A DNA stretch of 64,000 nucleotides. It comes from Streptantibioticus silvisoli (GTDB taxonomy: Bacteria > Actinomycetota > Actinomycetes > Streptomycetales > Streptomycetaceae). The position numbers and the translations under genes were made by a program. Within the stretch, counting starts at the first letter, position 1, and every line of letters begins with the position of its first letter. The stretch lies in contig NZ_JAAGKO020000002.1 in NCBI RefSeq assembly GCF_027947535.2, positions 229,378 to 293,377 of the forward strand. The letters run 5' to 3'. Shown piece after piece: positions 24,487 through 32,488 of the stretch. A model generated the notes under the pieces. That model worked only from the letters and a program-made list of their open reading frames with translations. It was not told the DNA's origin and searched no databases.

Positions 24487-25701
24487 ATGCCCCTCGCCCT
24501 GCTGGCCCTCGCGGTTGCGGCATTCGGCATCGGCACCACCGAGTTCGTCATGATGGGCCTGCTGCCCGAAGTGGCGACCGACCTGCACACCTCCGTCCCC
24601 GCGGCGGGATATCTCGTCTCCTCCTACGCCCTCGGCGTGGTCGTCGGCGCGCCGCTGCTGACCGCGGTGTGCGCGCGGCTGCCCCGCAAGCGGGTGCTGA
24701 TCGGCCTGATGGCGCTGTTCACCGTCGGCAACCTCGCCTCCGCGCTCGCCCCCGGCTACGACTCGCTGCTGGCCGCTCGCTTCTTGGCCGGCCTGCCGCA
24801 CGGCGCGTTCTTCGGCGTCGGCGCGGTGGTCGCCTTCCGGATCGGCGGCGAGGGCCGCGGCGCCCGCAACGTCGCGAAGATGTTCCTCGGACTGACCCTC
24901 GCCAACGTCCTCGGCGTCCCGGCGGCCACCCTGCTCGGCCAGCACCTCGGCTGGCGGGCGACCTTCGGCGTCGTCGCGGTGATCGGCCTGGTCGCGGTCG
25001 CCGCGCTGGCCGTCCTGGTCCCCGAACTGCCCGCGGCCGGCCCGGCCGCCGGACTGCGCCGCGAGGCCGGCGCGCTGCGCGACCGCCAGGTGTGGCTGGG
25101 GCTGCTCACCACCGTCTTCGGCTTCGCCGGCGTCTTCGCGGTCTACAGCTACCTGGCGTCGATGCTGACCCGGATCACCGGCGTCACCGACACCACGGTC
25201 ACCGTGGTCCTCGCGCTGTTCGGCGTCGGCATGACCCTCGGCGCGCTCATCGCGGGACCGCTCACCGACCGCGCCCTGCGGCCCACCCTCTACACCTCGC
25301 TCGGTGCGCTGACCGTCGTGCTGGTGCTCTTCCCGTTCGCCGTCCGGCACACCGCGACCGCGCTGGTCGCCGTGGTCCTGCTCGGCCTGGTCGGCTTCGC
25401 GACCACCACGCCGCTCCAGATGATGGTCATGCGCAAGGCGTCCCACGCCCCCACGCTGGCCTCCGCCTCCAACCAGGCCGCCTTCAACCTGGCCAACGCC
25501 GGCGGCGCCTGGGCCGGCGGCGTGGCGATCGCCTCCGGCTGGGGCTGGACGTCCCCCGCCTTCGTCGGTGCGGCCCTCGCCCTCACCGGCCTCGCCGTCG
25601 CCGTCACCGCCGGCCGCCTCGACCGCACCGGCCCCCGCACCCCGATCCGCTCCCGCGTCGTCGCCTACGCCGTCCGGGAACGCGACCGCGAGACCGCGTA
25701 G
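24487..25701 (+). CDS. MFS transporter, AraJ/drug-efflux (DHA1) type
   Basis: A 404-residue permease with 12 transmembrane helices. The first helix AVAAFGIGTTEFVMMGLLPEV is the classic DHA1 opening; loop 2-3 carries LLTAVCARLPRKRVLI (motif A variant), and helix 4-5 ARFLAGLPHGAFFGVGAVVA. The second half has GVGMTLGALIAGPLTDRALRP (repeat of motif A) and ASNQAAFNLANAGGAWAGGV. AraJ-like exporters of this kind pump arabinose, chloramphenicol or other small molecules; specificity is not visible. The start at 24487 follows GAAAGG. A short inverted repeat lies 53-69 bases upstream, but no regulator gene is adjacent. Monocistronic. Confidence 0.92.
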   Translation: MPLALLALAVAAFGIGTTEFVMMGLLPEVATDLHTSVPAAGYLVSSYALGVVVGAPLLTAVCARLPRKRVLIGLMALFTVGNLASALAPGYDSLLAARFLAGLPHGAFFGVGAVVAFRIGGEGRGARNVAKMFLGLTLANVLGVPAATLLGQHLGWRATFGVVAVIGLVAVAALAVLVPELPAAGPAAGLRREAGALRDRQVWLGLLTTVFGFAGVFAVYSYLASMLTRITGVTDTTVTVVLALFGVGMTLGALIAGPLTDRALRPTLYTSLGALTVVLVLFPFAVRHTATALVAVVLLGLVGFATTTPLQMMVMRKASHAPTLASASNQAAFNLANAGGAWAGGVAIASGWGWTSPAFVGAALALTGLAVAVTAGRLDRTGPRTPIRSRVVAYAVRERDRETA

Positions 25702-25729
25702 GACGTCGGGGGACTGGCTCCGGCGGGGT

Positions 25730-25984
25730 GCGGTTTCCGGGGGCGGGGCGGGGTCCGGCGGCGGTGCGGGTTCTGGCGGTGCGGTTTCGGGCGGCGGGGC
25801 GGTTCTGGCGGTGCGGTATTGGCGGCGGTGCGGTTTCCGGCGCCGGGAGCAGTGGCGCAGCGGCGGCAGGGCCTGGCGCGGGTCGGAAATCCGGAACGCT
25901 GTGTCCACCGCCGACCCACGACCCCGCGGCTTCCTCTGCCCGACCGGCCCGACCGGCCCGACCGGCCCGACCGGCCCGATCCCG
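25730..25984. repeat. GC-rich repeats incl. a perfect 9-bp tandem (CGACCGGCC x4)
   Basis: Positions 25941-25980 hold four perfect copies of CGACCGGCC plus a partial fifth. Positions 25730-25850 hold several imperfect GGCGGTGCGGTTTC units. The gap 25702-26147 has no gene; an AGGAAGG precedes the GNAT start. Confidence 0.8.
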
Positions 25985-26147
25985 AACAGACCGTCCCCAC
26001 CGGGCAGATGAGGGTCGGCCGGCATGAATGATCGGAAGAACCGGGGGATCGCCCAGCTGCGGGTTGCGCGCCCACCGGGCTCAGCACGACCGGTGGACGG
26101 TGGAAAAAGGCTGGCCACCGGCCCGATGGCCGGGTAGGAAGGACGCC

Positions 26148-26777
26148 ATGAGCACCTCCGCCGCCCAGAACGACGCCGACCGGCGGAGCTTCGTCCGCAC
26201 CACGCTCGACCTGGGCGATGTGCTGCTGCACCCGTGGGGCCGGGCGACCGCCGGGCCGGACACCGTGCTGGACGACCTGATCGCCGCGGCGGCGGACCCG
26301 CTGATCGCCCTGTGGAACCCTCTCGCGACAACCGACCGCGGCGACGCCCTGGCCTGGCTCGAAGCTCGCGACGAGGGCTGGGACCGCGGTGCCGTCGCCT
26401 CGTTCGCCGCGCGGAACGCCACCGACGGCGCCCTGCTGGGCAGCGTGATCCTGCGCTGGACCGACCGCGCGGACGGCGCGGCGGTGATCGGCTACTGGAC
26501 GCTGCCGGCCGCCCGCGGTCGGGGCGTTGCCACCCGGATGACGAGGGCGGTCACCAGCTGGGCGTTCCGCACGGCCGGCGCCCGCCGGATCGAGCTCGCC
26601 CACGCGGCCGGCAACGAGGTGTCCTGCCGGGTGGCCCACCGCTGCGGCTACCTCCCCGAAGGCACCCGGCGCGCCTCGCACCGCTTCGGCGACGGGGCCC
26701 ACCACGACGAGCACCTGCACGCCCGCCTGGCCACCGACCCGGAACCGGCCGCTCCCGCGGAGGGGCCGACGGGGTAG
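26148..26777 (+). CDS. GNAT-family N-acetyltransferase (RimJ/RimL type)
   Basis: A 209-residue enzyme. The acetyl-CoA loop is PAARGRGVATRMTRAVTSW near residue 122, preceded by the strand AAVIGYWTLP; further on AGARRIELAHAAGNEVSC and VAHRCGYLPEGTRRAS (motif B) place it with RimJ/RimL-like protein or small-molecule acetyltransferases. The N-terminal LHPWGRATAGPD and SLWNPL-like segment before residue 60 is typical of the group. The start at 26148 has AGGAAGG. It converges with another GNAT gene; the two are not close paralogues by eye. Confidence 0.88.
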   Translation: MSTSAAQNDADRRSFVRTTLDLGDVLLHPWGRATAGPDTVLDDLIAAAADPLIALWNPLATTDRGDALAWLEARDEGWDRGAVASFAARNATDGALLGSVILRWTDRADGAAVIGYWTLPAARGRGVATRMTRAVTSWAFRTAGARRIELAHAAGNEVSCRVAHRCGYLPEGTRRASHRFGDGAHHDEHLHARLATDPEPAAPAEGPTG

Positions 26778-26877
26778 GACTCCGACCACCGGGCGGACGG
26801 GCGAGCGACACGGCACGGCACGCCAGGAGCGTGGGCCGGGCAACGGACCAGCGGCCTGCCGGCCGTGACCGGTGGGA

Positions 26878-27480
26878 TCAGGCGTGGTCGGCCGGTTGCC
26901 GTCCGTCGGCCTCCTGGCGGAAGTCCAGCATGTAGAAGACCTTGTCGTAGCGGCGCGTGCCGACGGCGACGAAGTCGGGCAGCCGGCCGTATTCGCTGAA
27001 GCCCAGCGACCGGTAGAGGTGCAGGGCGTTGCTGTTGTCGGCACGGGCGTCCAGGGTGAGGACCTCGATCCCGGCCCGCCTGGCGTCGGCGATCACGGCG
27101 GCGGTCAGGGCCCGGCCGACGCCGCGGCCGTGGGCGGCGGCGTCCACCGCGAGCTTCTCCAGGTCGGCGTGCGGACGATGGGTCGGCCGCGCGTAACGCA
27201 GCCAGTACCCCAGCCCGACCAGCCCGCGGTCGACGTAAGCGGCACGCAGGCCCCCGTCGCCGGCGTGCACCGCGGAGACGACGTGGTCGAGGAGTTCCGC
27301 CACCTCGCCGGGCGAGGGCGGTTCGACCCAGCCGAGTGCCGCACCTCCGCAGACCAGGTCCGCCAGGATCCGATGGGCCGACTCAGCGAACCGGGCCCGC
27401 AGGTCCGGATCGGACGTCAGCTCCCGCACGTCGAGGATGACGGTCTCACCGCTCCCGCCGCTGGTCATGGCCGTCTCCAT
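26878..27480 (-). CDS. GNAT-family N-acetyltransferase
   Basis: A 200-residue acetyltransferase. The acetyl-CoA motif VDAAAHGRGVGRALTAAVI lies near residue 112, followed by VLTLDARADNSNALHLYRSLGF (motif B) near 140. The N-terminal half is helical and acidic (ELTSDPDLRARFAESAHRIL), and AAYVDRGLVGLGYWLRY is the central strand pair. TAGGCT at 27488-27493 (minus strand) lies seven bases before the ATG, a leaderless layout. The next feature upstream is a decayed transposase, so the gene borders an old insertion site. Substrate unknown. Confidence 0.88.
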   Translation of the reverse strand: METAMTSGGSGETVILDVRELTSDPDLRARFAESAHRILADLVCGGAALGWVEPPSPGEVAELLDHVVSAVHAGDGGLRAAYVDRGLVGLGYWLRYARPTHRPHADLEKLAVDAAAHGRGVGRALTAAVIADARRAGIEVLTLDARADNSNALHLYRSLGFSEYGRLPDFVAVGTRRYDKVFYMLDFRQEADGRQPADHA

Positions 27481-27581
27481 GACCGGCAGCCTAACCAGCC
27501 CTCATCCTGGCGAACGCCTTCCACTCCAGCGCCTTGCACTCCTACGCCCGCCAATCCCACGCCGGTCACGTCCCACGCGGG

Positions 27582-27866
27582 TCACGTGCTGATGGGACCG
27601 GTTGCTGGTGGAGTCCAGAGGTGGGCCCAAGTCCCGTCGCGCTCCCAGCGGGTGAACCACTCATAGGCGGTCTGCCATGGCCCGTGGCGTTCCGGCGGGT
27701 CGCGCCAGGGCGCGCCGGTTCGTCACCGCCATAACGCGCCGTTGATCACCCGCCGGTGGTCGCGCCGCGGACGGCCCGGTCCATCGGTAGCCGGGAGCAG
27801 GGGTTTCCCGGCCTCCCGTGCGGCGTCGGTCGGCTCGCCACGTCCTGTCACGGGATCGGCCACGAA
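27582..27866 (-). pseudogene. IS5-family transposase remnant (N-terminal part, in-frame stop)
   Basis: Reading the minus strand from 27866 gives a typical IS5-family start: TGRGEPTDAAREAG, then LLPATDGPGRPRRDHRRVIN, GALWR, a TGA stop at 27723-27725, [16 protein letters not shown] and [19 protein letters not shown], ending at a stop at 27582. These blocks match the DUF4096-type N-terminal domain of IS5 transposases, where the stop replaces an aromatic or Leu codon. The catalytic DDE part is absent and no terminal inverted repeats were found. It begins directly after the FMN-reductase stop codon and in the same frame. Clearly non-functional. Confidence 0.85.
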
Positions 27867-27872
27867 CGGGCC

Positions 27873-28460
27873 TCAGACAGCCATGGCCGTCTGCGTCCTG
27901 GCCCGGCGCACCCCGCGCAGGGCGCCGGACCAGGCGATCACCTGATCGAGCATGCCCGTCACGGCGGTCTCCAGGCCCTCCTGGGGGACGAAGGCCCCGG
28001 TGTGGAATGAGGGGTGTGTCGAGATGGTGGGCTGAGCGCGGACCGTGGCTATCTGAAGTTCGGCGAGGACGAGCCGCAGCGCTTCGGCGGCCCGGGCCCC
28101 GGCGACCCAGCCGCCGTAGCTGATGATCCCGGCGGCCTTGTCGTTCCACTCCCGGTAGACGTGGTCCAGGGCGTTCTTCAGGGCTCCGGGGTAGGAGTGG
28201 TTGTACTCGGGGACGAGGAATACGTAGCCGTCGAAGCCGTCGATGAGTGCGCCCCAGGCGCGGGTGTGGTCGTGCTGATACTGCTGGAGGTTCGGGTTGC
28301 CGGGCTCGTCGAGGTTGCCGAGGTTGTGGTCGGCGAGGTCGACGAGCTGGTAGTCGGCGCCGCCGTGCGCGCGGGCGGCCTCCAGCGCCCAGGCGGCGAT
28401 CTGGTCGCCGCGGCGTCCGGGGCGGGTGCTTCCGAGAATGAGTGCGATGCGGAGCGGCAT
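27873..28460 (-). CDS. NADPH-dependent FMN reductase / quinone-reductase-like flavoprotein
   Basis: A 195-residue flavodoxin-like reductase. The FMN phosphate loop LILGSTRPGRRGDQIAAW is near residue 7, the isoalloxazine loop VPEYNHSYPGALKNALDHVY near 83 and a third loop IISYGGWVAGARAAEAL near 111. These match the NADPH-dependent FMN/azo/chromate reductase family. The gene is divergent from a MarR regulator, with two near-identical 18-bp operators between them, so it is probably repressed by that MarR and induced by a quinone, phenolic or oxidative signal. The last residues (RARTQTAMAV) run up to the transposase remnant, which could have replaced the original C-terminus by a few residues. Confidence 0.92.
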   Translation of the reverse strand: MPLRIALILGSTRPGRRGDQIAAWALEAARAHGGADYQLVDLADHNLGNLDEPGNPNLQQYQHDHTRAWGALIDGFDGYVFLVPEYNHSYPGALKNALDHVYREWNDKAAGIISYGGWVAGARAAEALRLVLAELQIATVRAQPTISTHPSFHTGAFVPQEGLETAVTGMLDQVIAWSGALRGVRRARTQTAMAV

Positions 28461-28476
28461 GGTCTTCCCTCCGGAG

Positions 28477-28523
28477 GAGTTGTCACGTCAACTCTAGGCG
28501 GAGGCGAGTTGATGTGACAACTC
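28477..28523. promoter_or_regulatory. Twin MarR-type operators between FMN reductase and marR
   Basis: Site 1, GAGTTGTCACGTCAACTC (28477-28494), and site 2, GAGTTGATGTGACAACTC (28506-28523), are each inverted repeats with GAGTTG/CAACTC arms. Site 2 equals the reverse complement of site 1 with a single mismatch. The centres are 29 bases apart. They lie 17 bases from the reductase start and 26 bases from the marR start, placing them over both promoters. Confidence 0.85.
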
Positions 28524-28548
28524 TCCTGGTGGCGGTATCCTCGGCGAC

Positions 28549-29037
28549 ATGAACGAGACCCGATCGCTGGAACCGGAGGAGTGGGAGTTCTGGGACGTCT
28601 GGATGCGCGCGCAGCGCCTGCTCACCAGGGAGCTGGAGCGTGGTCTGCAGCGTGACTGCGACATCTCGAAGCCCGAGTTCAGCGTGTTGGTGACGTTGTG
28701 GCAGGCCGCCGGCCCCGAGATGCGTGTCGGCGAGCTCTCCGAGTCGCTCGGCTGGGACAAGAGCCGTGTCTCGCATCAGCTGACGCGTATGGAGAAACGC
28801 GGCTTCGTCGAGCGCACCCAGTACGGGGCCGACGGCCGCCGCGCGGGGATCGGGCTGACGGCCGAGGGCCGCCGCGCCGCCCGGCATGCCGTCCTCGTGC
28901 ACGGCGGCAACATCCGCCGCCACTTCTTCGAGTCACTGACCCCCGAGCAGGCATCAGTCATCCGGGCGTGGAGCGGGCGAACAGTCGACCGCTTCGAGCC
29001 GCCCCCCGGCGAGGCTGCCGGCGACGGCGCGTCCTAG
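28549..29037 (+). CDS. MarR-family transcriptional regulator
   Basis: A 162-residue dimeric winged-helix repressor. The helix-turn-helix reads MRVGELSESLGWDKSRVSHQ near residue 66, followed by LTRMEKRGFVERTQYGADGR (recognition helix and wing with the conserved D-x-R). N- and C-terminal helices (WDVWMRAQRLLTRELERGL; LTPEQASVIRAWS) form the dimer interface. One Cys (RDCDISKPEF, near residue 44) could be redox-active as in OhrR-like proteins, but OhrR signature residues are not evident. It is divergent from the FMN reductase and very likely binds the two operators between them. Confidence 0.93.
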   Translation: MNETRSLEPEEWEFWDVWMRAQRLLTRELERGLQRDCDISKPEFSVLVTLWQAAGPEMRVGELSESLGWDKSRVSHQLTRMEKRGFVERTQYGADGRRAGIGLTAEGRRAARHAVLVHGGNIRRHFFESLTPEQASVIRAWSGRTVDRFEPPPGEAAGDGAS

Positions 29038-29087
29038 ACCGCGTCCCGCATCACCCCCTGGGCGCCGCCGATACGTCCCTGGGCACC

Positions 29088-29129
29088 GTCGACCGGTCCT
29101 ACCCCAGCGGTCGACCGGTCCTACCCCAG
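29088..29129. repeat. 20-bp tandem duplication overlapping a stop codon
   Basis: GTCGACCGGTCCTACCCCAG at 29088-29107 and again at 29110-29129. The second copy contains the stop codon (29121-29123) and last residues of the following minus-strand gene, so the first copy is a duplicate of the gene's 3' end. Confidence 0.85.
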
Positions 29130-32100
29130 TGTGGGTACGTCCCCGCCCGCGGCCCGGGTCACCGTCACCCCGGGCAGCCCCCGCGCCCAGCGGGCCGACA
29201 GTGCGGCGAGCCGTCCGGCGTCCGGTGGGGTCCGGCCCAGCCCGACGGCGTAACGCAGCCGGTCCGGCGTGCTGCTGAACGGGCGCGGCCAGACGTGCGC
29301 GTCCGGTACGCCGCCGTCCTCCAACGCCGCCGCCAGCGCCCGCACCCGCCCCCGGAACCGGCCCACCGTCACGCCGAACTCCTCACCGCCCACCGCGTCC
29401 ACGGTCAGCACCGCCCACGCCGCGTGCCGCCGGTGCGGTGCCTCCGGCCCACCGAGACCGCCCCCGGCCGCCAGCAGCTCCCATGTCCGGTACAGCTCCG
29501 CCGTCAGCAACTCCCGCGTCCCCGAGCCGACTTGCGCCGTGCACGACCGCACCGGCGCGGTGGGCGTCAGCACGGTCAGCGCATCGCCCGGGCGGTCCGA
29601 CTCCTGCGTGACGCACGCGGAACGGACCCCGGGGGAGCCCGACTCCGGTGCGACGGAACGGGATTCGGCGAAGTCCGCCGGCGACAGCGCCACCGGCTCC
29701 CGCCAGTCCCACGCCGCCCACGTGCCGAAGAAGCGCCGCAGCAATGCCTCCGCCGCGTCGTCGGTCACCCCGTGAGTCCCGGCGCCCTCGCACTCCCCGG
29801 CCGCCGCCGCGTCCAGCACGGTTCGGGCCGCCAGGACGCTCCACGCCAGCCCCGGCAGCCCGCCGAACGGCGCCGAGTCCAGGCCGCGGGAGGCCGCCCA
29901 CGCCTTCACCGTGCGGGCCAGCCGGGCGAAGGCGGCGTGCCGGCCGGCGACCGCGGCCACGACGGCGTCGGCGTCGCTGACCGCGCTCAGCGCGACCGCC
30001 GCCGCGTCGCCCAGCTCCGTCCGCCGCGCGACCGCCCCCGCCGGCGCGACCTCACCGGTGCCGACCAGCACCAGGTCGACCGCCACCCCCTCCGCCCGCC
30101 AGCGCAGCCCCGGCACCCGGGCGCCGGTCACCTCCCGTACCGCGGTGCCCGGCGGCAGCACGGCGGCCACCTGCCGCCGGACCGCGCCGGTGTCCACCGC
30201 ACCGGGCAGCGCGACGACCAGGTCCAGGTCGGCCCCGGCCCGCGCGCACCCCGTACGGCGCGACCCGACGACCCGCGCGACCCCGCCACCCCGCGCCGCG
30301 ACATCCTCCAACCGGGCGACGAGGCCGGCCACGACCCGGTCGGCGGCCGTCGCGCGGTCCGTGATCCGGGTGTCGTCGGGCGTCGCGCGGTCCGAGATCC
30401 GGGTGTCGCCGGAGCCCGTCGCGCCGTCCCCGGTCCCGGCACCGTCGAAGTCCGTCGCGCAGGCCAGGATCCCGTTGCCGTCCGCGATCCCCGCCCCGCC
30501 CGCAGCCGTACCGCTGCCCCCGGCCCCGCCCTCCGCCTCCCCCTGCGGACGTGCCTCCCCCCGCGGACGCACCCCTGCCTGCGGATGCACCCCTGCCCAC
30601 CGCACCTCACCCGTGCCCAGTGCCACCGTCGCCCGGATCGCGAACGGTTCGTCGCCGCGCCGGGACAGCACCGCCAACTCGCCCACGTATGACGTCAGTT
30701 CACCGATCCGGGGTGCGCACTCCGCCGCCAGCCGGGCGGGTTCGCGGGTCCGGCCCAGCGTCAGGTGCGGTGTCCAGCCCTCGGCCCGGCCGCGGCAGCG
30801 GGGGAAGCGTCGTTCCAGCGCCCGGCGCAGCGCTTGCCACGGTGCCGCGCCGCCGGCCGCCGGGTCCAGCCACACCGTCGCGTCGTCACGGTGGTCGAAG
30901 GAGCGCACCCCGGCCAACACCGCTTCGAACGGCGGGACTTCGGCGACGGCTGCCGCCAGCGGTCCGAGCGCCGCGTCGAAGTCCGCCTCCGGTACGAAGC
31001 CAAACAGCACGTTGACGTGCGGCGGCCAGCGGTCCACCTGCGGGTCGTGCCGCCGCCGGACCTCCTGCACGGCCGGCCACAGGCCACGCGGCGGTATCCA
31101 CGCGACGGCGGTCCGCGCGGTCGGCGGTACGTCCAGCACCTCAGGCTCGCCCAGCACCTCAGGCTCGCCCAACGCCTCCGACCCGCCCAGCACCTCCGAC
31201 CCGCCCGCCGCGTTCAGCCTGCCCGGCACCCCCGGCGCGACCCCCACGGACCACCCCGACATCGCCTCCGGCATCAGCTCCGCCACCACCCCGAAGTGGT
31301 CCGAGGCGAACCAGCCCTCGGCGTCCGGGAGTTCACCGATCAGCCGGACCCCTCGCGGGCGCAGCGCACCGCCCGGGCGCAGCAGCACCCGGTCCAGCCG
31401 CGCGGCCCGCCCGGTGAGTGACGAGACCGCCGCCAGCGGATTGACCGACGGGTCGAAGGTCGGCGTGCGGTCGCGTGCGCCGCGTACCGTCGACCAGACG
31501 TCCGACAGGCCCAGCGCCCGCGACGGCGTCGCACCGCCGTCGTTGAAGTCGCCGGCCAGCACCACCTCGCCGTCGATGCCGGCCAACCCCTCGGCGATCA
31601 GGCCGAGTTCGGACCGCCGCCGGTCCGCGCCGGCCGGGGAGTGGTCGCTCGACAGATGCGTGACCGCCACCACCACCGGTCCCGCCGCGGTCTCCACCGT
31701 GGCCGCCAGCAGGGCCTTGTGCGGCCCCAGCGGCCGGTCGCCCGCCTCCCGTACCGGCAACCGGCTCAGCAGCAGCAGACCGGTGTCCGCGACCGCCCGG
31801 CCGCCTGGATCGCCGGCCAGCAGGTAACGGGCTTGTACCCACGGGGAGTTCAGCACCGCCCGCAGCAGGGCGGCGTCGACCTCCTGCAACGCCACCACGT
31901 CGGCGTCGGCATGCTCCAGCGCCGCCAGCAGCATCGGCCGCCGCCGCGCGCTGTCGATCCGGTCGGCGTCGTAGCGGTCCCACAGCGTGTTCCAGGTCAG
32001 CACCCGCAACCGGCCGTCCCCCGGCGGGCGTTCGGCACCCTCGCCGGTCACCGGCGTCCAGCCGCCGGCCACCGCGTCCCAGCGGTGCGGGGTCCGCGCG

Positions 32101-32375
32101 GTGAAGTGCGGTGCCCGCAGCAGCCGGGCCCGCCGCACCCGGCCGGCCGCGCAACCGTCCAGCCGGTCCAGGCCCGACGCCCGGTCCCACACCGGCTCGC
32201 CGTCCGCCTCGACGAACTCCACCCGGTGCCACGGGATCTCCCCGCCCGGCACGAACGACGCCAACGGCACCCGCTTCGCCACCGCGCCCCGCTGCCGCAC
32301 ACCCAGCACGAACCGCGCCGGGTCGAACCGCGCGTCCCAGCGCACCCGGTGGTAGATCTCCTCACTGGTACGCAT
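29121..32375 (-). CDS. Multidomain RNA-repair protein: MJ1316-EEP-2H-poly(A)-polymerase-like
   Basis: A 1084-residue protein. Residues 1-80 match the MJ1316 (DUF504) RNA cyclic-end recognition domain ([31 protein letters not shown]). Residues ~122-370 are an EEP domain: [27 protein letters not shown] and ASDHFGVV. A linker precedes a 2H (LigT-like) domain with [11 protein letters not shown] (~452) and [10 protein letters not shown] (~534). From ~690 comes a nucleotidyltransferase with VVGSRRTG and DLDLVV, then helical poly(A)-polymerase central and C-terminal parts. A tandem DTRISDRAT / DTRITDRAT repeat lies before it. The start ATG at 32375 overlaps the stop of the mini-ORF (TGATG). An alternative TTG at 32378 adds one residue. 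Likely RNA end processing with the adjacent ligase; not experimentally characterised to my knowledge. Confidence 0.85.
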   Translation of the reverse strand: MRTSEEIYHRVRWDARFDPARFVLGVRQRGAVAKRVPLASFVPGGEIPWHRVEFVEADGEPVWDRASGLDRLDGCAAGRVRRARLLRAPHFTARTPHRWDAVAGGWTPVTGEGAERPPGDGRLRVLTWNTLWDRYDADRIDSARRRPMLLAALEHADADVVALQEVDAALLRAVLNSPWVQARYLLAGDPGGRAVADTGLLLLSRLPVREAGDRPLGPHKALLAATVETAAGPVVVAVTHLSSDHSPAGADRRRSELGLIAEGLAGIDGEVVLAGDFNDGGATPSRALGLSDVWSTVRGARDRTPTFDPSVNPLAAVSSLTGRAARLDRVLLRPGGALRPRGVRLIGELPDAEGWFASDHFGVVAELMPEAMSGWSVGVAPGVPGRLNAAGGSEVLGGSEALGEPEVLGEPEVLDVPPTARTAVAWIPPRGLWPAVQEVRRRHDPQVDRWPPHVNVLFGFVPEADFDAALGPLAAAVAEVPPFEAVLAGVRSFDHRDDATVWLDPAAGGAAPWQALRRALERRFPRCRGRAEGWTPHLTLGRTREPARLAAECAPRIGELTSYVGELAVLSRRGDEPFAIRATVALGTGEVRWAGVHPQAGVRPRGEARPQGEAEGGAGGSGTAAGGAGIADGNGILACATDFDGAGTGDGATGSGDTRISDRATPDDTRITDRATAADRVVAGLVARLEDVAARGGGVARVVGSRRTGCARAGADLDLVVALPGAVDTGAVRRQVAAVLPPGTAVREVTGARVPGLRWRAEGVAVDLVLVGTGEVAPAGAVARRTELGDAAAVALSAVSDADAVVAAVAGRHAAFARLARTVKAWAASRGLDSAPFGGLPGLAWSVLAARTVLDAAAAGECEGAGTHGVTDDAAEALLRRFFGTWAAWDWREPVALSPADFAESRSVAPESGSPGVRSACVTQESDRPGDALTVLTPTAPVRSCTAQVGSGTRELLTAELYRTWELLAAGGGLGGPEAPHRRHAAWAVLTVDAVGGEEFGVTVGRFRGRVRALAAALEDGGVPDAHVWPRPFSSTPDRLRYAVGLGRTPPDAGRLAALSARWARGLPGVTVTRAAGGDVPTLG

Positions 32376-32488
32376 CAATCCCCGTCCCTGTCACCGTTGT
32401 TGTGCGATCCCGCGGTGTCGCGCACCGTCGCGTGCGTGTCGATGTGCCGGTGCGGTCCGGCTCGGCCCGGCGCCGGTACGCGGCGCAT
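32375..32488 (-). CDS. 37-codon coupled mini-ORF, duplicate of the RNA-ligase C-terminus
   Basis: The ATG at 32488-32486 overlaps the ligase stop (TGATG at 32490-32486), and its own stop overlaps the next gene's ATG (TGATG at 32377-32373). The peptide ends in [19 protein letters not shown], against the ligase tail [19 protein letters not shown]. The DNA 32375-32475 is an imperfect tandem copy, 113 bases away, of the ligase 3' end starting at 32488. The duplication therefore preserved the frame and the TGATG junction, leaving an extra tiny cistron. It may be only a coupling element with no function of its own. Confidence 0.6.
   Translation of the reverse strand: MRRVPAPGRAGPHRHIDTHATVRDTAGSHNNGDRDGD

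Noticed and set aside
27541..27870. Intact insertion sequence
   Set aside because: Only the N-terminal third of the transposase, an internal stop, and no terminal inverted repeats or target duplication were found.
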